From: Bacteroidales bacterium UBA3289
GTDB lineage: Bacteria > Bacteroidota > Bacteroidia > Bacteroidales > UBA932
Direction: 5' to 3'
DNA: 23,637 nt
NCBI GenBank assembly: GCA_002361625.1
Contig: DETL01000004.1
Span: 26,050-49,686, forward strand
Shown here: positions 21,221 through 23,637 of the stretch, one piece after another
How the letters are laid out: each line of letters opens with the position of its first letter
How positions within the stretch are numbered: position 1 is the stretch's first letter
The notes under the pieces: generated by a model
Databases searched by the model: none
Told to the model about the DNA's origin: nothing
The model's input: the letters and a program-made list of their open reading frames with translations, nothing else
Made by a program: the position numbers and the translations under genes

Positions 21221-22717
21221 ATGTATCTTCTCGGATATGACGTCGGAAGTTCTTCCGTCAAGGCCAGCCTCGTCAGCGTCGAGACCGGCAAATGCGTCGC
21301 CACCGCCTTCTATCCCAAGAGCGAAGCGCCCATCACTTCCCGGGAGCCCGGCTTTGCCGAGCAGGACCCCGCCATGTGGTGGGCGAACCTGAAACTCGCC
21401 ACGGCCGACATCCTGGAGCAGGTGCGCGGCAAGGCCACCCTCCAGAGCAAGACCTTCACGCCCGCCGACATCAAGGCCATCGGCATCTCCTACCAGATGC
21501 ACGGGCTGGTATGCGTGGACAAGGACCAGCATGTCCTGCGCCCGTCCATCATCTGGTGCGACTCCCGCGCCGTTCCCTATGGAAACAAGGCCTTTGACAA
21601 GCTCGGGGCCGACTGGTGTCTGGACCACCTGCTGAACAACCCCGGCAACTTCACCGCGGCGAAACTCGCCTGGGTGAAGGACCATGAGCCGCAGCTGTTC
21701 GCCCGCATCAACAAGATCATGCTCCCGGGAGACTATATCGCCATGCGCCTCACCGGTTCCGTGTGCACCACCGTGGGCGGTCTTTCCGAAGGCATCTTCT
21801 GGGATTTCCGCGAGAACCGGCCTTCCAGGGAACTGCTGGATTACTTCGGCTTCGACGAAAACATCCTCCCGGCCATCAAGCCTACCTTCGGCCAGCAGGG
21901 AACCCTGACGAAGGACGCGGCGGAGCTGCTGGGCCTCGCCCCCGGCACGCCGGTCACCTACCGGGCCGGCGACCAGCCCAACAACGCCCTGTCCCTCAAT
22001 GTATTCGAGCCCGGCGAAATCGCCTCCACCGCCGGCACTTCCGGCGTTGTCTATGGCGTGAACGGAACCATCGACTATGACCCGCTGAGCCGCGTGAACA
22101 GCTTCGCGCATGTGAACCATACGGCGCAGGACCCCCGCATCGGCGTGCTCCTGTGCATCAACGGCACCGGCATCCTGAACTCCTGGATCCGCCGCAACGT
22201 CGCCCCGGACGGCATTTCCTATGCCGATATGAACACCCTCGCCGCCCAGGTCCCCATCGGCTCGGACGGGGTCGCCATCCTCCCCTTCGGCAACGGAGCG
22301 GAGCGCATGCTGGGCAACCAGGACACCGGCTGCAGCATCCACGGAGTGAATTTCAACCGCCACGGCAAGGCGCATCTCATGCGCGCGGCCCAGGAGGGCA
22401 TCGTGTTCTCCTTCCAGTACGGCATCGAGATCATGGAAAAGATGGGCATCCCCGTGAAGATGATCCACGCCGGCAAGGCCAACATGTTCCTCTCCCCCAT
22501 CTTCCGCGACACCCTCGCGGGCGTGTCCGGCGCCACCATCGAGCTGTACGATACGGACGGTTCCGTGGGTGCGGCGAAGGGAGCCGGCATGGGCGCCGGC
22601 ATCTACCGCGACCACAACGAGGCCTTCGCCTCGCTGGAAAAACTCGCCGTGATCACCCCTTCCCATGAGGAGGAGTACCAGGCGGCTTATGAGAATTGGA
22701 AATCCAAACTAATTTAA
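21221..22717 (+). CDS. xylB: Xylulokinase (FGGY family)
   Basis: XylB phosphorylates D-xylulose to xylulose 5-phosphate with ATP, feeding the pentose phosphate pathway. The 498-residue protein has typical FGGY length and two actin-like halves. The N-terminal phosphate loop is G-Y-D7-V-G-S-S-S, the xylulose-contacting Q-M-H-G lies at residues 92-95, and the catalytic base is D251 in A-G-D-Q-P-N-N-A. G-T-S-G and the C-terminal G-A-A-K-G-A-G are also present. It sits 2 bp after xylR and 12 bp before xylA in one operon. Other FGGY kinases are possible in principle, but the neighbours make xylulose the clear substrate. Confidence 0.95.
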   Translation: MYLLGYDVGSSSVKASLVSVETGKCVATAFYPKSEAPITSREPGFAEQDPAMWWANLKLATADILEQVRGKATLQSKTFTPADIKAIGISYQMHGLVCVDKDQHVLRPSIIWCDSRAVPYGNKAFDKLGADWCLDHLLNNPGNFTAAKLAWVKDHEPQLFARINKIMLPGDYIAMRLTGSVCTTVGGLSEGIFWDFRENRPSRELLDYFGFDENILPAIKPTFGQQGTLTKDAAELLGLAPGTPVTYRAGDQPNNALSLNVFEPGEIASTAGTSGVVYGVNGTIDYDPLSRVNSFAHVNHTAQDPRIGVLLCINGTGILNSWIRRNVAPDGISYADMNTLAAQVPIGSDGVAILPFGNGAERMLGNQDTGCSIHGVNFNRHGKAHLMRAAQEGIVFSFQYGIEIMEKMGIPVKMIHAGKANMFLSPIFRDTLAGVSGATIELYDTDGSVGAAKGAGMGAGIYRDHNEAFASLEKLAVITPSHEEEYQAAYENWKSKLI

Positions 22718-22729
22718 ACACAAAACATT

Positions 22730-23637
22730 ATGGCAAAAGAGTATTTCCCGACTATCGGAAAGATTCCCTTCGAGGGCGTCGAATCCAAGAACCCGATGGC
22801 ATTCCACTACTATGACGCGAACCGCGTCGTGATGGGCAAGCCCATGAAGGACTGGCTCAAGTTCGCGATGGCCTGGTGGCACACCCTGGGCCAGGCTTCC
22901 GGCGACCCGTTCGGCGGCCAGACCCGTTCCTACGAGTGGGACAAGGGCGAGTGCCCGTACTGCCGCGCCAGGGCCAAGGCCGACGCCGGTTTCGAGATCA
23001 TGCAGAAGCTGGGCATCGGGTACTACTGCTTCCATGACATCGACCTCGTGGAGGACACCGAGGACATCGCCGAGTACGAGGCCCGCATGAAGGACATCAC
23101 CGACTACCTCCTCGAGAAGCAGAAGGAGACCGGCATCAAGAACCTCTGGGGCACGGCCAACGTGTTCGGCAACAAGCGCTACATGAACGGCGCCGCCACG
23201 AACCCGCAGTTCGACGTCGTCGCCCGCGCCGCCGTCCAGATCAAGAACGCCATCGACGCCACCATCAAGCTCGGCGGCACCTCCTACGTGTTCTGGGGCG
23301 GCCGTGAAGGCTACTACACCCTTCTGAACACCCAGATGCAGCGCGAGAAGGACCACCTCGCCAAGATGCTCACCGCCGCCCGCGACTACGCCCGCGCCCA
23401 CGGCTTCAAGGGTACCTTCCTCATCGAGCCCAAGCCCATGGAGCCCACCAAGCACCAGTACGACGTGGACACGGAAACCGTGATCGGCTTCCTTCGCGCC
23501 AACGGCCTGGACAAGGACTTCAAGGTCAATATCGAAGTGAACCACGCCACCCTCGCCGGCCACACCTTCGAGCACGAGCTCACCGTGGCGGTCGATAACG
23601 GCTTCCTCGGCTCCATCGACGCCAACCGCGGCGACGC
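22730..23637 (+). CDS. xylA: Xylose isomerase, N-terminal 302 residues (cut by window end)
   Basis: XylA converts D-xylose to D-xylulose using two divalent metal ions. The reading frame from the ATG at 22730 is open to the window end, about 302 of an expected ~438 residues. It closely resembles class II Bacteroides enzymes. Visible landmarks are W-W-H-T-L, catalytic H102 and D105 in C-F-H-D-I-D-L, W-G-G-R-E-G-Y, metal-ligand E in F-L-I-E-P-K-P, and N-H-A-T-L-A-G-H-T-F near the end. Residues 75-78 read C-P-Y-C, just before the conserved A-D-A-G-F-E; I do not remember this pair in homologues. It is third in the xylR-xylB-xylA operon. A xylose transporter may follow outside the window. Confidence 0.96.
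   Translation, partial: MAKEYFPTIGKIPFEGVESKNPMAFHYYDANRVVMGKPMKDWLKFAMAWWHTLGQASGDPFGGQTRSYEWDKGECPYCRARAKADAGFEIMQKLGIGYYCFHDIDLVEDTEDIAEYEARMKDITDYLLEKQKETGIKNLWGTANVFGNKRYMNGAATNPQFDVVARAAVQIKNAIDATIKLGGTSYVFWGGREGYYTLLNTQMQREKDHLAKMLTAARDYARAHGFKGTFLIEPKPMEPTKHQYDVDTETVIGFLRANGLDKDFKVNIEVNHATLAGHTFEHELTVAVDNGFLGSIDANRGD

Overview
The window looks like chromosomal DNA from a GC-rich member of the Bacteroidales (Bacteroidota), perhaps a relative of Alistipes or of uncultured gut/rumen lineages; the genus is a guess. Support comes from five kinds of evidence. Promoters have the Bacteroidota form (-33 TTG/TTTG, 19-20 bp, -7 TAnnTTTG). A tRNA cluster Thr-Tyr-Gly-Thr runs straight into tuf. 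There are SusA- and SusB-type starch enzymes, a Nudix-type xylose regulator next to xylB and xylA, and many secreted proteins with Bacteroidota-like lipoboxes.

Layout. Positions 1-480: a minus-strand tRNA operon (Thr-UGU, Tyr-GUA, Gly-UCC, Thr-GGU) reading into the first codons of tuf, with a clear promoter. Positions 510-6690: a minus-strand operon read in the order MFS transporter, second MFS transporter (TAATG overlap), dxs (4 bp gap), secreted histidine phosphatase (46 bp gap). Positions 6690-11220: uvrA (minus) and a uridine-kinase-like nucleoside kinase (plus) leave a nearly perfectly symmetric divergent promoter whose transcripts would be almost leaderless. Positions 11248-17106: three lipoprotein glycoside hydrolases on the minus strand (GH13 alpha-amylase, SusA-like neopullulanase, SusB-like GH97 alpha-glucosidase), ended by a terminator hairpin. 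Positions 17138-19756: a minus-strand operon of a lipoprotein TIM-barrel sugar isomerase/epimerase-like protein, an iron-sulfur flavoprotein-like FMN reductase and an NAD-dependent epimerase/dehydratase, with its own promoter and terminator. Positions 19757-20229: a gene-free stretch with an array of a 12-bp box on a 22-bp period in mirrored arms, then a row of hairpins. Positions 20230-20342: tRNA-Pro with promoter and terminator. Positions 20450-23637: the plus-strand xylose operon xylR-xylB-xylA, with xylA cut by the window end.

Functionally, the window joins housekeeping (translation, isoprenoid precursor synthesis, excision repair, nucleoside salvage) to carbohydrate use. Starch oligosaccharides would be trimmed to glucose in the periplasm by SusA/SusB-like enzymes. 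Xylose would be isomerised by XylA and phosphorylated by XylB under a Nudix-fold repressor. The least explained part is the 22-bp-phased repeat array at 19817-20025; I do not recognise it as a described element.
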